From: Amoebidium appalachense
Lineage: Eukaryota > Ichthyosporea
Assembly (NCBI GenBank): GCA_963693365.1
Contig: CAVNZM010000004.1
Location: forward strand, 8,308,001 to 8,372,000
Direction: 5' to 3'
Length of the DNA: 64,000 bases
Each line of letters starts with the position of its first letter. The stretch's first letter is position 1. A model generated the notes under the pieces. That model was given only the letters and a program-made list of their open reading frames with translations. It was not told the origin of the DNA and made no database searches. Both the position numbers and the translations under genes were made by a program. This document shows positions 33,118 to 44,639 of the stretch, one piece after another.

Positions 33118-34564
33118 CACACACACGCACGCACGCACACGCACGAACACACGTACATATATACACACACAGAGAGAGAGTCAAACAGGGAGGGACCAGC
33201 ACACACATTTACGGACACAGGCCTATTTGCGCGCACTAAGAAAGGTGTTCCCAAGCACGTGCACAACATCGCATGCACTCTTTGGTATGTGCACGCTTTT
33301 TCCAGGCTTGCACGATTTGCTGTGTAGCCGACACACACCTGGTGGCTCAAACATTAACACTCACAGGAATACATGCTTGAGTATACACGTCAGATGTGTG
33401 CTCAATCAAGCACAAGAACCAAACAAACGCTCGAACATGCACACATCAGACGGAGGGGGGGGGGGAGGGGGAGTGGGTTTGTGTGTGGGGGGAGGGGAGG
33501 GGGGGAAGGGGGGAAGTTGAGGCAGGGTGTGGGTAAGGAAGTAATATTTAAGGTCCACGTGCATAAGAGAAAGCAGGCAGCCCTCACACACAGGGGGATA
33601 AAAACACGGAGACAGGCAAGCACAGCAGACGTAAACACGCACACACACACTCGTACGCACACACATGCAGATCCCCGTACACATGCAGGCACATGTACAG
33701 ACGAGACACGCACGCACGCTCGCGCGCACACGCACACGCATACATACATACACATACATGTACGCATGCACACACGCACGCAAGAAGATTCGTACGCACA
33801 CACGCAAGCACGCATGCACGCGAGGGCGCATTCACGAACGCATGCAATGAACGCACGCAAGCACACGAGCATACACGCGTGCACATTACACACGTTTCCC
33901 AGGAGCATACAAGCCAAATTCGAAACTACGCACACTCCAGCATACACTTACCAAGTGCACCAGACGCGTGTGCTGTGCAGGTGCCTCTATGTCCTGTTCA
34001 ACGGATCCCTGATTCCCTTTGCCTTTCTACGCAACCGAAAATTGAACCTAGCTCGGTCTGGTTCGTGTCTAGAAGCAACTAAAAAGTGGGGGGAAAGCTT
34101 GGGTGTGTAAAGTGGCACCTTCAGTCCAGTCTAGACTACAAAATCTGACGTCCAGAGAGTTCCTGAAAGCAAGTTACTGACGGTTACCCCTACGGAACTT
34201 CAAGCAAACGCAAGCTTTCCAGCTGTCCGACAAAAAGCACAAGTGAAAGCCGTGACGTCACAGCTGCATTTCTGGATTCCACAGATGCGGCGTTTTGTGT
34301 AAACCATCGTTCGCTTAAAATGTCGACCAAAATGTTATCGATATCCCGAAAATGTTAACGCAAGATTCCGCCATTTTTTTTCTTGGATTACAACAATAGC
34401 CAAAGCCGTTTTATACACGTTTTTTTATTTACAAACACTCGTGTCCTGAATGGTTGTTACACAATTATGCTGCTTGTCCTGACGGACGAAACCTCCTATC
34501 GCCACCGGTACCAGACTTAGAGCTGTCTGTACCTAGGAAATAAAATTCTAAAATTAATCTATTC
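32393..34564. other. Region upstream of CDK5
   Basis: This should contain the CDK5 promoter and 5' leader. No TATA-type element could be assigned with confidence. It holds a pyrimidine-rich block (32,811-32,930), a (GCAC)n run (33,061-33,148), CA/CG-rich sequence to about 33,890 and unique sequence beyond 34,000. The open frames are repeat translations. Confidence 0.5.
33061..33148. repeat. (GCAC)n repeat
   Basis: GCAC tetranucleotides with a short CA interruption, upstream of CDK5. Confidence 0.93.
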
Positions 34565-34790
34565 TTCAATTAAGGAGACTTGGGGGATGGTTTCAAATAA
34601 GAATTGGGGGTGCGCATGGCCGATCAAGATCGACCAAATTCCATAATTGATCCAGTCGGTCAATCGAGGCCGGAAGGTCCGAAAATTCAACTTTCAATAT
34701 AAACCCATGTCATTTGTGTGAGAGAATTCAAGCAGAAACTTGCCCTGAAAAAAAAAAAATCCTACTAATAAAGTGGGGGGTAATTACATA
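34565..34790 (+). repeat. Left copy of ~215-bp inverted repeat
   Basis: The sequence beginning TTAAGGAGACTTGGGGGATGG is repeated in inverted orientation at 49,405-49,619, with roughly 85% identity by eye over about 215 bp. Shared blocks include GATCAAGATCGACCAAATTC, ATAATTGATCCAGTC, CAATCGAGGCCGGAAGG and ATAAAGTGGGGG. Both copies start at TTAA on their outer side. Confidence 0.85.
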
Positions 34791-34849
34791 GAAGGAAAGA
34801 ATCCCAACTCATAGAAGGCAGAGAAAAACTCGCTCACCAAATACGCAAA

Positions 34850-37800
34850 GCTTAAGGGGGCGGAGGCGGCGTATTCCCGCCTTTGGTAATAACAGGCGGA
34901 GCCTCAGGGCACAATGCCTTAAGAAGCGCGGGTGGAAGGGCATCCGGACCACAAGCCTTCTTGGGTTTTAGGGCAGAAATAGCACGTTGAACGTGTGCAG
35001 CATTAAAATAGCCCAAATATTTGCCTGGAAAGGAAGAATCAATCGGCCAGGAAGGTGGTGTGGAGAGTAAAGAATACGAAGGGTGCGTGGAAGGAGCAGA
35101 ATTAAGGTGGAATAATTCGGAATAATAGTCATCTGTGGAAGTGAGTGCGTCGGGTTTATCAGGGCTACATGTAATAGACGATGGAAGGGCCAAATCGTCC
35201 TAGACTCTTGAGGGTGGAAATACAAGAATCGTGGCCCACGGGCAGGGGAAGTGTTTGACCTAAGTGACCTAAGGTGAGAGATGGTCGTAACCTAGCATAC
35301 GGATATGCGACACTACCGACCACACTATCACCTAGTTCAAATAGAAAATCAACAAGAAGAGAATAACATACCTCGAGGAGATACGGGTCCCTTCGCTGTC
35401 GAGCACCATTCCTGCACGGCTTGCAGGAGGGTGAGGTGAATCTCCTTATAGGCATTTTGAATACTAAGCCGATTGAGTTCATCCTTAAATTTGCGACCAA
35501 TAAACCGTTTAGTTACACAAACAATGTGTGGCGAAACAGGAGTGGAAATTTGAATAATAATAGGCTTGTGGTCGGATGCAGTAGAAAGCGCAGCGTCGGA
35601 AAGCGGGGAAAAACGAACGGTTGACGCCCAAATAGAAGCACACTAGTACCAGTCCGTACGATGACGGAGTAGCCTCAATCTGTGGAAGGCGAAGCCTGAG
35701 GTCACGCACGCATTAAAGAACTGCTGAATGGTACGAGCACGGCTATTGTAAAGACGGAAACCGGTGAGTGGAGTCGTAGAATGAGCCTGGGATATCGGTG
35801 CAATAGAGCAATTGAAGTCACCGATGATTGCATGTGAACGGGGAAGTGACAGTAAGATATGATTGACCTCCGTATCCGAGAGTGAAGGTGGAAGGTAAAC
35901 AAACGTGAATACCCGATGCTGAGAAACAATGGAAACATGGAACTCCACGGAATTGACCAATCGGCATGTTAATCAAATGCTACAGCCGGATTGGCTAATA
36001 TGGCTATACCTCGGCATCGATAATTGGGTGAATAAACCGACGTGCCAATCAGACAATTGAATTGCTGATTTACAGAAGCTGATGGTGGTTGTAAAAACAT
36101 GTTTCAACTAACCCAACAAAGGTGTAAGAGTGTGTCTGCTGAAGAATATGGTGTAACTGTTTATGTTGTAATCCCCGAACATTCCGAAACTAGACCGATA
36201 TAGGCTTCACTGAGATTCAGCCGGAAGTTTGTCCAACCAACGTTTGTAGAAGTCAAGAACCCCACGAGAACGCACAGCATGATCCGGCCGGGCCCCCTTC
36301 TCTGCTTCAGCACAAGCATGCTGGAAATACTCAATCTGTTTGCACAGACGCCGACGCAACATAGTAGTTGGCTTGGTCTTGGCGTCCAACAGTTCCTTCT
36401 TCTTGATGTTCCCTTCAGCATCGGGTTGGAAGTCTTTGGGGTCGAGCACCTCAAGGGTGCAACGGCGGAGGTGATCATGAGGGCCGCGGCATACCCGGGA
36501 TCCACCAATAGCTCAAGAATCTGGCCACCAATGAACGAGTAGGAATGGATAAGACTCGTGCGCACTCGGAGGGCCCGGAAGTCCGCCTTGATTTCGCGGA
36601 TGTAACGACGGAAAAGACGGACATACACCGCGGTGAGGTCAGAGGAGGATTGGCCAGAGGCTGTGCCCGTGCTAGGCTGGACTGGCTGCTTGGGTGGACG
36701 AGCCTTGAGTCGTTGAGCCGCATTCACAAAATCATCAACAAGGTGCACGTTTTGACCGATACTGCGAATGGAGCGAGCCACAGAGCGAAGCTCATCGGGG
36801 CCTTAAGCAACAGCCGCGGCATAAGAACGCTGCTGGGGCTCACGCACCGGCCGAGAAGCGAGTGCATGTGTCGTATCCTAAGGTGTATGTATTAGAGACG
36901 CGGCACTCTTCTAAGTGTACATACATGGAAAGGAACGAACATGTACGGAAAAACGGTAAAGTTTATTCAGACCAGGCTCCGACGGGCAAACTTAGATCCG
37001 AACGGAATGAGGCTAAGTCACAACTGAGGCCATTTGAAGGCCGTGCCCTACAAGATCATCATCACCTGGCCCCCCTACGATGCCACATTCCATACATTCC
37101 GATCTAACTTTATCGTGCGCCTGCACGAGCTAAGTCGATCGGCTCACACTAATATAATTATTCAAGTCTCACCCCTCACCCTTCCCCTAGTGGCACCGCA
37201 GAGTCTAATTCTACATTTCATACTATCCCCTCCCCCCCCCTCCCTCCCCCCTTTCTTCTACATCGAAACATATAAATACGTCACGGTTTGGCAGCATACA
37301 CTATCAAAACTTGCCAATACTTACAAAGGGCTTCTGCCCGAACTTATCACATTCCAAAGTCCTCCTATGATCTATCCTACACACTAATTAGAATTCTATT
37401 GGTCGGCTGCCCCGGCTGACGTGGTCCAATGCCCTGCGCCGGCAGAGGCAAGATGCACGCAGCTGTACAGCTATCTTGAGGCCTCGGACTTGATCTTGAT
37501 GATCTGTGGACCCGGGCCACCCCCCCCCCCCCCCCCCCCCGGATCTCGATCGTCGACTTAGGCTGATCTGCTGAGACGGATTAGTATATGTCAGCATGAG
37601 TGGTACCACCGGTCCGGGCAGCAGTATCGCCAACAGCGTCACGGGGAGCAGGGAAAACAGGGGGAATCTGAACAGGAGCAAGCTCAACACGGACGGATTC
37701 GAATGCTGCTTGAGGAATAGGCCGAGACGAGTCAGGTTGCCGAGGAGTAGACAGCATTGCTTCAAGACGAGAAATCTGCTCGGATATACTCGAGACCGTC

Positions 37801-38119
37801 GCAGTGAGAGCCTTGTTTGCTTCAGTGAGAGACTGGAGTTGCTCATGAAGACGTCGGTTTTCCTCACGCAAATCATCTTCAGTAGCAGAGGAAATGCGGG
37901 GATTCTTGGAGTGGGGCTCTCAGCAGTAGACTCATCATCTGAAGAGGCTGGGTAGCCGTGCTTCTGAGCACCACGAGCTGCAGCGGAATCTTGAGAGTCC
38001 ATCTGCATGGGGGTGGAGTTCACAATGGGATCTTTGGGATCTTCCACGGCCAGAGGGGAGTACCGGTTGGTGGCCTCAGCCCCGGCTCCCCGAGAGCGAC
38101 TGCCGGGTGTCTTGCTCAT
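34850..38119 (-). mobile_element. LINE (non-LTR retrotransposon), inverted 5' half: ORF1, endonuclease, start of RT
   Basis: Reading on the minus strand from the ATG at 38,119: an ORF1-like protein with a coiled coil (REENRRLHEQLQSL), interrupted by a solo LTR at 36,869-37,593 and resuming in frame (RSYAAAVA); further ORF1-like sequence to about 36,160 with frame breaks; an APE-type endonuclease with IIGDFNC (about 35,811-35,828) and ASDHKPI near 35,560-35,580; then the beginning of reverse transcriptase with ALKPKKACGPDALPPALLKA (about 34,910-34,990). It breaks off near 34,865. Several stops and frameshifts make it a dead copy. It reads toward the left, opposite to the RT half at 38,340-40,900. 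Confidence 0.9.
36869..37593 (-). repeat. Solo LTR inserted in LINE ORF1 (minus orientation)
   Basis: A 725-bp sequence, in element sense starting TGACATATACTAATCC and ending TTAGGATACGACA (TG...CA ends), is flanked by the 5-bp direct repeat GCATG (36,864-36,868 and 37,594-37,598). Removing it restores a continuous ORF1 reading frame across the site. It contains an AATAAA-like signal and an internal poly-C tract (37,521-37,540). No internal gag-pol region accompanies it, hence solo LTR. Confidence 0.88.
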
Positions 38120-38176
38120 AGTGGTGTGTGTGTTACCACGTGTTTTTCACAAAAAAATGAAGTGAGTGTGATATTT

Positions 38177-38386
38177 GAAAGTGCAACCGTACACAAGATT
38201 CAGATTCGTGAAAAGTCAAGTGATGTGATCAACATTGTCCTTGTCAGAGTCGAAACTCCTGAAAGTGCAACCGTACACAAGATTCAGATTCGCGAAATTT
38301 CAAGTGATGTGATCAACTGTTACAACTTGTCAGAGTCGAAACTTGAACTCAAGTGATGTGATCAACAATTTGTCAGAGTCGAAACA
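38177..38386. repeat. 84-bp tandem repeat at the LINE inversion junction
   Basis: Units begin GAAAGTGCAACCGTACACAA at 38,177 and 38,261 (period 84), followed by shortened units sharing AAGTGATGTGATCAAC and TTGTCAGAGTCGAAAC. The block lies exactly between the ORF1 start on the minus strand and the RT on the plus strand, so it may be the element's 5' UTR repeats. Confidence 0.8.
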
Positions 38387-39853
38387 CTTTTTCTCTGCCT
38401 TCTATGAGTTGGGATTCATTCCTTCGTTGTGGAATGACACCATCATTAATCCAGTCCGCAAGAAGGTCTCTACTGGTCCGATTTCTTCCTTCCGGCCAGT
38501 CACCTTAACTAACATATTTCGTCGCCTATTCGAGTCCTGCATATTGCGTGCACCTTCCACAACTTGCATGAGACCTTATCGAGTGTCTTCCGGTTGAGCA
38601 ACATTCAGGGCGGATTTCGGCGTGCTTATTCGTGCTATACGCATGCTCTTCTATTACACGACACTATGTTCTGGATGTCGCGAGGTATGCTTTATCGACC
38701 TTAAGAATGCCTATTAGTAAGTATGACACGGTTCCAACGAATTTGCTGTGGCACAAGTTGGCCTCTCGAGGGCTACCTCTAAGTTCCCTTTGGTCGGCTA
38801 CTTCAGGCGTTATTTGACTGCACCCATGGGGCTGCCGTTGTGAATGGACTACTGAGTAACGGATTCAATCGTACTCAGAGGCCTTTTACAGGGCTCACTT
38901 TTGGGTCGGCCTTCTCTTTGATGTCTTTCAAGTTATTGACAACTTAGCGGCAGAAATTCAACAATTTCCAGTTGCCGGCGACTCTTGTGTCTCCGGCCTT
39001 TTTTTCGCTGATGATATAATTTGTCTTAGTCACTCACGATCCTTCTATCATGAATAACATGCTTTCTCGAGTAGATGACTGGTGCTTCCGAAATTTCATG
39101 CGTGAAAGAAAATTGGGATAGACAAATGCGGCACCTTTTCTTCCAATGCACAGTACACTCTGAACAATCAACCTATCCCAATCGTGTCCTCCTATGACTA
39201 TTTAGGTATTCCTTTCACCTCTAAGAGTATCTGGTTTGAGCGCCTTTTGACTTCGCGCATTTCTCGTGCGCGTGGTCGCTTACATATTTATCAAGGAATA
39301 TTCGCAAAATATCTCTAATATTCATCGTAACAATTTGCTCACTCTTTATAAAGTTTTTCTTCGTTCATGTTTCGAATATGGCCTCCCGTTACTCTTGTGT
39401 GCCCCTCCACGGCAACAGCGCGCGGCTCTTCGGGAATTCGATTCGTTTCAGCGTGAATTCATCCAGTTTATTTCTCGAACCTCGCGTAGGCATCCTTTGG
39501 CGGCTCCCTTGCTGAGTGTTTTTGGTCTCCCTCCGGCGCGCCAGCGTATGAATGAATTAGGACTTCGCTTTTGCTTTCATTTGGTTAGGCTTCCTTCTTA
39601 TCATCCTTTGTTGCAATTCTTTCCCTCTTTAGCACCTGTTCCCGGCATTTTTAATGTTCGTGCGAAATGTCCTATCCCCAATCTCTCTCCCATTCCGAGA
39701 TATCCTTTAATTTAAATACCTATCTCTTTTATTTTTCTCTTCTACTAGTTATCAGCAGTATGTTACTTGGTGACATATACTAATCCGTCTCAGCAGATCA
39801 GCCTAAGTCTACGATCGAGATCATCATCGGGGGGGGGGGGGGGGGGGGGGGTG

Positions 39854-39896
<43 letters not shown>

Positions 39897-40920
39897 GGCC
39901 CGGGTCCACAGATCATCAAGATCAAGTCCGGGGCCTCAAGATAGCTGTACAGCTGCGAGCATCTTGCCTCTGCCGGCGCAGGGCAGGACCACGTCAGCCG
40001 GGGCAGCCAACCAATAGAATTCTAATTAGTGTAGTAGGATAGATCATAGGAGGACTTTGGAATGTGATAAGTTCGGGCAGAAGCCCTTTGTAAATATTGG
40101 CAAGTTTTGATAGTGTATGCTGCCAAACGTATTTATATATTTCGGTGTATAGGAAGGAGTAGATGAGGGGGGGGGGGGGAAAGTATGAAATGTAGAATTG
40201 GACTCTGCGGTGCCACTAGGGGAAGGGAGAGGGGTGAGACTTAGATAATTATATTAGTGTGAGCCGATCGACTTAGCTCGTGCAGGCGCACGATAGAGTT
40301 AGATCGGAATGTATGGAATGTGGCATCGTAGGGGGCCAGGTGATGATGATCTTGTAGGGCACGGCCTTGATAGCCTCAGTTGTGACTTAGCTGGATTCCG
40401 TACGGATCCCAGTCTTGCCCGTCGGAGCCTGGTCTAGAATAAACTTTACCGTTTTCCATACACGTTCGTTCCTTTCCGTGTGTGTACACTTAGAAGAGTG
40501 AAGCGTGTCTTAATACACGCAAGTTAGGATACGACACTCGGTTTCATACTCAATATCCTTTGCTTCATCGTTGTGATACATAAAGAGTATCATGGTAGGG
40601 CTCTTGAGCCTGTGCTTCTTTTTATATTAGAGACTTGTCTATTTTCTTTACAATCGTTGTGTAAATTAGGTAGTACTTATATTTATCCTTCCTCTCGTAA
40701 ACCTACCACTTTACCGATTATGCAATTCTAACCCCTCCTTGTGATAAAGCTCGGAAATGTTTATTTTGGCGCTGTAACCTTTGTTTCCATAAATGTTTGT
40801 GCCACTTTTGTGCAGAACCTTTTTCTCGTAAACACTTAGATAGATGTATTTATTTATCTCAGATTATTTCGTTAGAAATTAGAAGACTCCAGGCTGGCTT
40901 ATTCAGACAATCCTGATATT
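38340..40920 (+). mobile_element. LINE 3' half: RT core, thumb and C-terminal zinc motif, decayed
   Basis: Plus-strand frames continue the reverse transcriptase where the inverted half stops: FSAFYELGFIPSLWND, then RPVTLTNIFRRLFESC, then the catalytic FADD (FFADDIICLS, about 39,000-39,029), then a long thumb/connection frame (39,266-39,715). After a solo LTR (39,771-40,536) a Cys/His-rich segment resembling a LINE C-terminal zinc motif (CNLC, CHFC, KHLDRC; about 40,770-40,850) follows. Frame changes and stops show decay. Together with 34,850-38,119 this is one element with its 5' part inverted. Confidence 0.88.
39771..40536 (+). repeat. Solo LTR, second copy (plus orientation)
   Basis: This is the same family as 36,869-37,593 in opposite orientation: 766 bp, TGACATATAC at the start and GGATACGACA at the end. 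The flanks are CTTGG (39,766-39,770) and CTCGG (40,537-40,541), a 5-bp target duplication with one mismatch. AATAAA lies at about 40,438. A G tract (39,829-39,894) occupies the position of the poly-C tract in the other copy. Confidence 0.87.
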
Positions 40921-42100
40921 ACGTCTATTGACTATCTGTTGAACCACGTTATGTTTAACGAGTTTTCTAGGGTGTATGATTTTTTAAGTCGTTATCTCCT
41001 CCGTATCCGAGATTGAGGGCTTTTGTATTTTCTTCTCCGAGATATCGGTGATATCTCGATGATATCGGTGATATCTCGATGGCTTCTATTTTGCTGAGCA
41101 TATCATATAAAGTCATTATAAAAAAAGGTAATTACATAATGGATGTTGATGTGTCAGTCCTTGGAAAAATCGATTTCTACATCAGCAATCTTGTTGCGGC
41201 ATCCAAAAGCTGTCGTAAACTACCCGACGACATCGGAAACCCCTCAACACCTCCAAAACTAACCCCAAATACATATCATTGCTCCCCGACGTCCAATGGA
41301 TGTGTCGTAATCTGCTCGATCCGATACCCGATGCACCAATGGATGTACATAGAACCCCGCGAGTGCATATCCAATGGGTGTGCAATGTAGCCATCTAACC
41401 GACGTGCAATAGATCCAACATACGACGTCCAGTCGGTGGGTATATGACGGCGGCCAGGGGGCATTCAGACAGTCGTAACACCGTCTACGGGAGGATCAGA
41501 ACGCCACCCTGTGGACGATCTTATGCATGTCTATGGTTTGATGTAAAGCCATATAACGGAGCACTGTAAACGCATCGAATGTATGGTATTAATACCCTCT
41601 TGATCAAATACGTATGACTATCACATGTATGTCTATCGTTTGTTGTAAAGCAATGCAATGGAGCACTGCAAAACCATCCAGTTGATTATAAAAATAGATC
41701 GAAATCCAATCGTTCAGACGCCCTTTCCGACATCCGAAACACAACCAGTGGATATACCATGGGTGGGTTTGTGCTAACCCATGACCTATCATAAGATGTG
41801 ATTTGCATCCTACTACAGATTTACATTACGATGTTGTAAACAGATGCATAGGAGGACATTACGACATATAATGTAGATGACGCATATTAATACATTTGAC
41901 GTCGTAACGTACACTTGCATATGTTGTAAGGGTGTGCTATGCACATGCACAATGTGCTTTTTGGTGCGTCATAAACCCATCCTTACATGCATAATGGCAT
42001 GTTCAATGTATGATAATGATATCATACATCATACGTCATAAAATCACTGTAAGGACACATACAATATGACATCAGACGGTAAGAAGAGCGCATAAAGATG
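40921..42100. other. AT-rich repeat-island DNA, no gene recognised
   Basis: This stretch lies downstream of the LINE 3' half. It includes a duplicated GATATCGGTGATATCTCGAT segment at about 41,040-41,082 and recurrent CCAATGGATGT-type words at 41,290-41,400. Open frames up to 103 codons show no recognisable domain. Confidence 0.5.
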
Positions 42101-42107
42101 TTTCTTT

Positions 42108-42300
42108 GCGTCTCGCTCCACAGGAGCAGAGACGGATACCATATGTACTTTTTTGTCTCGCTCCACTGGAGCAGAGACCACGCCTGACAGTTTGTTTTTT
42201 CTCACAACTTGTTACAAATTTTTAAGTCTCGTTCCACAGGAGCGAGACTGCAATACAACAAATTTCTATGTCTCGACTCCGGAGTCTGCTCCAGACTGCA
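42108..42300. repeat. Four palindromic (hairpin-forming) repeats
   Basis: Four near-copies of an imperfect palindrome, TCTCGCTCCACAGGAGCAGA and relatives, recur at about 42,111, 42,153, 42,226 and 42,270. The loop base varies (ACA or ACT) while the stem-forming halves are kept or changed together. Confidence 0.75.
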
Positions 42301-42699
42301 CTAGACACCAAAACATATCAAAAAAAGAAAAAAAAAAGAGGGTGGTGGGGGGGGGGGGGGGGGGGGGGGGCTTCTATCATCCCACTAGTCCTCATCCTCA
42401 TCCTCCCCACCCTCATCTCCTTCCCCCCCCCCAGCCGGGGGGGGGGGGGGGGGGGGGGGGAAGGAGTATAAAAGAGCAGCAACGAACATAAACAAAACTC
42501 AAAACAAGCAAACTATTATGCGGGTTTCTAAGAAGCTCCCAACATCATTAAACTAAACACATGCTAATCCCTTGACAGAAGAGTAACAAGGTGTGTGTGT
42601 ATGTGTATGAGGCCCAAAAAAAAAAAAAAAGGACGCCCAACATGACAATATAAGGGGGGCACTCTTACACCAAACCATACCATACCAAATGCCGGCAGA

Positions 42700-42960
42700 G
42701 TAATTAACAGGACAAAGAGCCGGTACCCACCTATGGGTGCTAAACATGCACATGATCATTCATGTGCTATAAGAGCAACACAGAAACGAAACACGGAAAC
42801 AACAGCAGCCATAGGACAAAGAGCCCCAGACCCACAGGGTCTTGCCTCCATACTTTATTTACCTTAACAGGACAAAGAGCCGGTACCCACCTATGAAACG
42901 AAAAACGGAAACAACAGCAGCCATAGGACAAAGAGCCGGTACCCACCTCTAGATGATAAC
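42700..42960. repeat. Shuffled tandem repeat containing GGACAAAGAGCCGGTACCCA
   Basis: GGACAAAGAGCCGGTACCCA occurs three times (about 42,710, 42,870 and 42,926). A second word, CGGAAACAACAGCAGCCATA, occurs twice (about 42,796 and 42,906) in different spacing, so two motifs are interleaved. Confidence 0.75.
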
Positions 42961-43060
42961 GTAGCCTTATAGCTGCTGATGACTTCATGGGCCAACCTTG
43001 CCAAAACCTGTAAAGGAACTCGAGCTAAGAATTTGCTCATCCTACTTGCGAGAAGTGGGG

Positions 43061-43094
<34 letters not shown>

Positions 43095-43502
43095 GAGGGG
43101 GCTGACTGAGAGTGGCAAAAAAAGAGTCGACAGAACCAACCTCAAACATAGTAAGGACGGAAACCCGGACCAGAACTTATGAAGTCTAGAGAAGCAGAAA
43201 ATAGCTTGAACGATCGGTGGAGGGGATGATAGCTATAGTGCTAACAGCAAAAGTAGTGCCCACAGTCGCTGGTTCATGAACGTGAAAGGCAACGTGCATC
43301 TGCAGCCAGCAGACACACGCACACGCACGCACGCACACACACATACACACACACACACACAGACACATGACACAGACCAGACAGACAAACGCCATATGCA
43401 CAAAAGCAGGCAACACAAAACTAACCTTCAAGAAGAAGCTGCAACATGCAGCATGGTCCAAAACAATCAGCACGGTGGCTGCGCGATCTGCGGAGGGGAT
43501 CT

Positions 43503-43610
43503 GTGACCAGGCGCTGCGGGAAGGGAACTGCGACCAGGCGACCTGCGGGAAGGGACCTGCGACCAGGCGACCTGCGGGAAAGGACCTGCGGACCTGCGGG
43601 AAGGGGGAAG
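43503..43610. repeat. ~30-bp GC-rich minisatellite
   Basis: About 3.5 units of a GCGACCAGGCGACCTGCGGG-type repeat with a period near 30 bp. Plus-strand frames across it give Arg/Gly/Pro-rich peptides and are unlikely to be genes. Confidence 0.75.
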
Positions 43611-43675
43611 AGAAATGGAGAAAACAACGTGCGTACAGGCTTAAATGGAGAAAAAATTGCAAACCGGATTGGGAT

Positions 43676-43954
43676 TTAGCCAATCACTATTCGCCGCGCC
43701 TGATTAGGAAAAAGATAAAAATAGATTTCGGCTCGCGCGCGCGCGTGCATCAGCTTGGTGCCCTTAGCGCTACCCTTAGTGCCCTTAGTCACAACTATCA
43801 GACTATAGTTACGTGTCCTCCACTTCTTTGTTCTTGACCATTTTTTCGGCATGAAAGGGTTTCTGTTACTTCTTGCTGTCCTTCTTAGCGTGCTTGCTTG
43901 TCTTTTTTTCAACATGGGTGTCACTGGCGCTTTCGACTTCTTTGAAATCACACA

Positions 43955-43960
<6 letters not shown>
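43676..43960 (-). other. Possible Lys-rich C-terminal exon, unassigned
   Basis: A minus-strand frame ends THVEKKTSKHAKKDSKK and a stop, following a CA/CG-rich stretch. An overlapping frame encodes a Lys/Arg-rich peptide. The composition suggests a basic protein tail, but no upstream exon was found. The plus-strand frame over the same DNA (MKGFLLLLAVLLSVLACLFF) looks like a signal peptide but may only be its antisense. Confidence 0.25.
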
Positions 43961-43985
<25 letters not shown>

Positions 43986-44019
43986 GCGCGCGCGCACGCA
44001 CACACACTCACACATGCAC

Positions 44020-44051
<32 letters not shown>

Positions 44052-44516
44052 GGCGCGCACACACAGGCACGCACACACACACAGGCGCACACCTACACAA
44101 CACACACAGCACATGCACACACAAGCGCACACACGCACACACCCTGTTATCCCTGATCATGATGCCCCCTCCCCCCTCCCTCTTCCCCCCCGCGCACCCC
44201 CCCCCCCCCCCCCCCCCACCCACCCCACCCACCCACCTACAAAGACGAAAACATTGTACATGTATTGCATACACAAATATACTCGCACATATACATACAC
44301 ACATTCACTTTAATCTTTCAGGCTACATGTGCAATATACATTAATTATGCACAGTCGATAGAATTCGTTGTGAAACCCCCCCCCCCCCCCCCCCCCCCTC
44401 CTCGTTCCCCCCATATGCAATGGGGATAATATTGTTTCCCGCTATTAATTAAAAAATCACCGTTCTAACGTCCTAAGACCGAACCACTTGTAACACCGAC
44501 AGTTTCGGTTGTGTGG

Positions 44517-44559
<43 letters not shown>

Positions 44560-44639
44560 CCCTCCCACCACCTTACCAATATTGAGGTGTACACTGCCCC
44601 CACATCCCCAACTGTGTGCTGAATATCCCGTGCTAGGAA

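Noticed and set aside
36869-40536. One 2-LTR retrotransposon with an internal region between the two LTR copies
   Set aside because: The copies are in opposite orientation, each has its own target duplication, and the DNA between is LINE sequence.
43861-43960. Secreted peptide gene (MKGFLLLLAVLLSVLACLFF)
   Set aside because: The frame is short and runs into CA repeats; the opposite strand gives an equally plausible Lys-rich tail, so neither is called.
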